Assembly: GCF_000515395.1 (NCBI RefSeq)
Contig: NZ_KI911782.1
Coordinates: forward strand, 5,052,070 to 5,116,069
From: Jiangella gansuensis DSM 44835
GTDB taxonomy: Bacteria; Actinomycetota; Actinomycetes; Jiangellales; Jiangellaceae
Reading direction: 5' to 3'
DNA length: 64,000 bases
Part shown: in pieces, positions 63,090 to 64,000 of the stretch
How positions within the stretch are numbered: position 1 is the first letter of the stretch
How the letters are laid out: each line of letters starts with the position of its first letter
Notes under the pieces: generated by a model
Seen by the model: only the letters and a program-made list of their open reading frames with translations
What the model was told of the DNA's origin: nothing
Database searches by the model: none
Program-made: the position numbers and the translations under genes

Positions 63090-64000
63090 TCAGCGGACGA
63101 TCCGGATGGCATCGATGACGACGTCGCCGTCGCGCTCCAATGGGTCCAGCCGGAGCCCCGTGAGGGTGCCGTCGAAGCCGCGCACCGGGACCCGGTAGGT
63201 ACGTGGCTCACCGGCGGTGACGGGGAACTTCGTGCTCTTGCCCTCGCTGAAGAACGGCTCGGCGGCGCTGGTCCAGAACAGCTGGGCCCCGCTGTCGGCC
63301 GCGACCTGCATGGTCACCTCGACGACGACGCCGTCCGCCGCATCGATGGACAGCGGCGTGGAGCTCACCAGGTACGGGTCACCGCCGGTGGACGTCACGC
63401 GCAGCACGCCGCCGGAGACCTCGGGCTCGGTCAGGTGGTTGCCCGGTTCCCAGCCCTCGGCGTCGCCGTCGGTGTCGAACAGCCAGCCGGCCAGTGAGTG
63501 GGTCAGCCGGACGGTGGCCGTGGCGCCGTCGTGGTCTCCGTAGCCTGCGGTGAGGGTGACGTCTCCCGCGGCCGGTTCCGCCGGCGGCACCACCCGGAAC
63601 GACACCTCGGCGTGCTCACCGGCCGCGAGCTGATACGCCACCGACGCCGGCTCGACGCTCCAGCCCTCCGGTACCGCGGCCCGAACGGTGCTGTCGACCG
63701 GCTGCGCCGCGCGGTTGGTGACCACGGCCGTCACGGTCGACGGCGTGCCCGGCTCGTCGATGATGCGCGGGTCGGCCGCGACGTCGCCGAGCGTCACCGG
63801 CGAGAGGACGTCCAGGGTGGCCGGGGCGGACAGCTCGACCCTGCCCCCGGCGTGCAGGTAGGACGCCGTCGCGGTGATCGGGACGGCAGCCGCGACCGGC
63901 TGCGACAGCGGGGCGGCCACCGAGAACCGCACGGTGAAGGTCTCGCCCGGCGGCAGCGATCCGACCCGGTCCGGGCCCGCCGGCGTCACCGTCCAGCCCT
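63090..64000 (-). CDS. Extracellular protein with NEW3-type beta-sandwich domains, partial
   Basis: The frame is open through the right edge (the 5' part lies outside). The visible ~300 residues contain repeated beta-sandwich modules: PPGETFTVRFSVAAPLSQPV, a NEW3/alpha-galactosidase-associated signature, then VTNRAAQPVDSTVRAAVPEGWSV. The terminal carbohydrate-binding-like module includes WLFDTDGDAEGW and IRIVR. Such tails accompany secreted glycosidases. The catalytic domain would be off-window. A small GAAA-loop hairpin at 62968-62985 lies between this gene and the Tat-exported gene. Confidence 0.65.
   Translation of the reverse strand, partial: GWTVTPAGPDRVGSLPPGETFTVRFSVAAPLSQPVAAAVPITATASYLHAGGRVELSAPATLDVLSPVTLGDVAADPRIIDEPGTPSTVTAVVTNRAAQPVDSTVRAAVPEGWSVEPASVAYQLAAGEHAEVSFRVVPPAEPAAGDVTLTAGYGDHDGATATVRLTHSLAGWLFDTDGDAEGWEPGNHLTEPEVSGGVLRVTSTGGDPYLVSSTPLSIDAADGVVVEVTMQVAADSGAQLFWTSAAEPFFSEGKSTKFPVTAGEPRTYRVPVRGFDGTLTGLRLDPLERDGDVVIDAIRIVR

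Overview
The window is high-GC actinobacterial chromosome. Mycothiol glycosyltransferase mshA, SenX3-RegX3, CarD, an MsiK-type ATPase, Tat and lipoprotein signals, many GTG starts and several apparently leaderless genes all point that way. A Jiangellales-like organism is my guess, not something the sequence proves. No transposase, integrase, rRNA or CRISPR array is visible.

Layout. 0-16.7 kb is mostly ordinary: the end of a fused SecDF, tRNA-Thr, an AraC regulator with a LysE exporter, two MFS transporters, a beta-helix lipoprotein, a CBS protein, msiK, a DUF4032 protein, two SpoU methyltransferases, an acyl-CoA dehydrogenase and cysS. 16.8-19.8 kb holds a PAP2 phosphatase and a divergent L-fuconate-type dehydratase/SDR pair.

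19.9-28.7 kb is the most unusual part. A visibly lower-GC island carries a tightly packed five-gene operon: archaeal-type SAM synthetase, histidine phosphatase, a complete SerRS, a GT4 glycosyltransferase and an AlaRS-core-like protein. A class IV aminotransferase and an XRE-SUMF1 protein diverge from it. A 500-bp gapless direct repeat of the ispF/ispD junction (12 mismatches by my count, offset 8,244 bp) brackets the island, with a decayed SDR 3' fragment at its left edge. The AlaRS-like gene ends inside that fragment. I do not recognise this gene set as a described system.

27.9-30.5 kb is the conserved carD-ispD-ispF block and a lipoprotein. 30.6-49.5 kb is a large sugar-acid/plant-polysaccharide locus. 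A nine-gene operon encodes one ABC permease pair, two solute-binding proteins, a glycoside hydrolase, an oxidoreductase, a uronate dehydrogenase-like enzyme, KdgD and an aldarate dehydratase-like enolase. A second Gfo/Idh/MocA oxidoreductase, a LacI regulator, a pectate lyase-like protein, a third solute-binding protein and a GH5-like glycosidase flank it. Together they read as extracellular depolymerisation of a uronate-containing polymer, import (probably powered by MsiK, since no ATPase is encoded locally) and oxidation to 2-oxoglutarate. ACCGGT-centred motifs in both divergent intergenic regions suggest one LacI regulon.

49.6-55.8 kb resembles the mycobacterial mshA-ybjN-gpm-senX3-regX3 block, with phoU, a candidate PHO box and a damaged toxin-antitoxin module added. 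Upstream of mshA lies a striking array of seven exact CACCTGATC/GATCAGGTG 9-mers. 55.9-64 kb has an L,D-transpeptidase, a single-chain asymmetric ABC exporter, a Tat-exported TIM-barrel-like protein and a truncated NEW3-type protein at the window edge.
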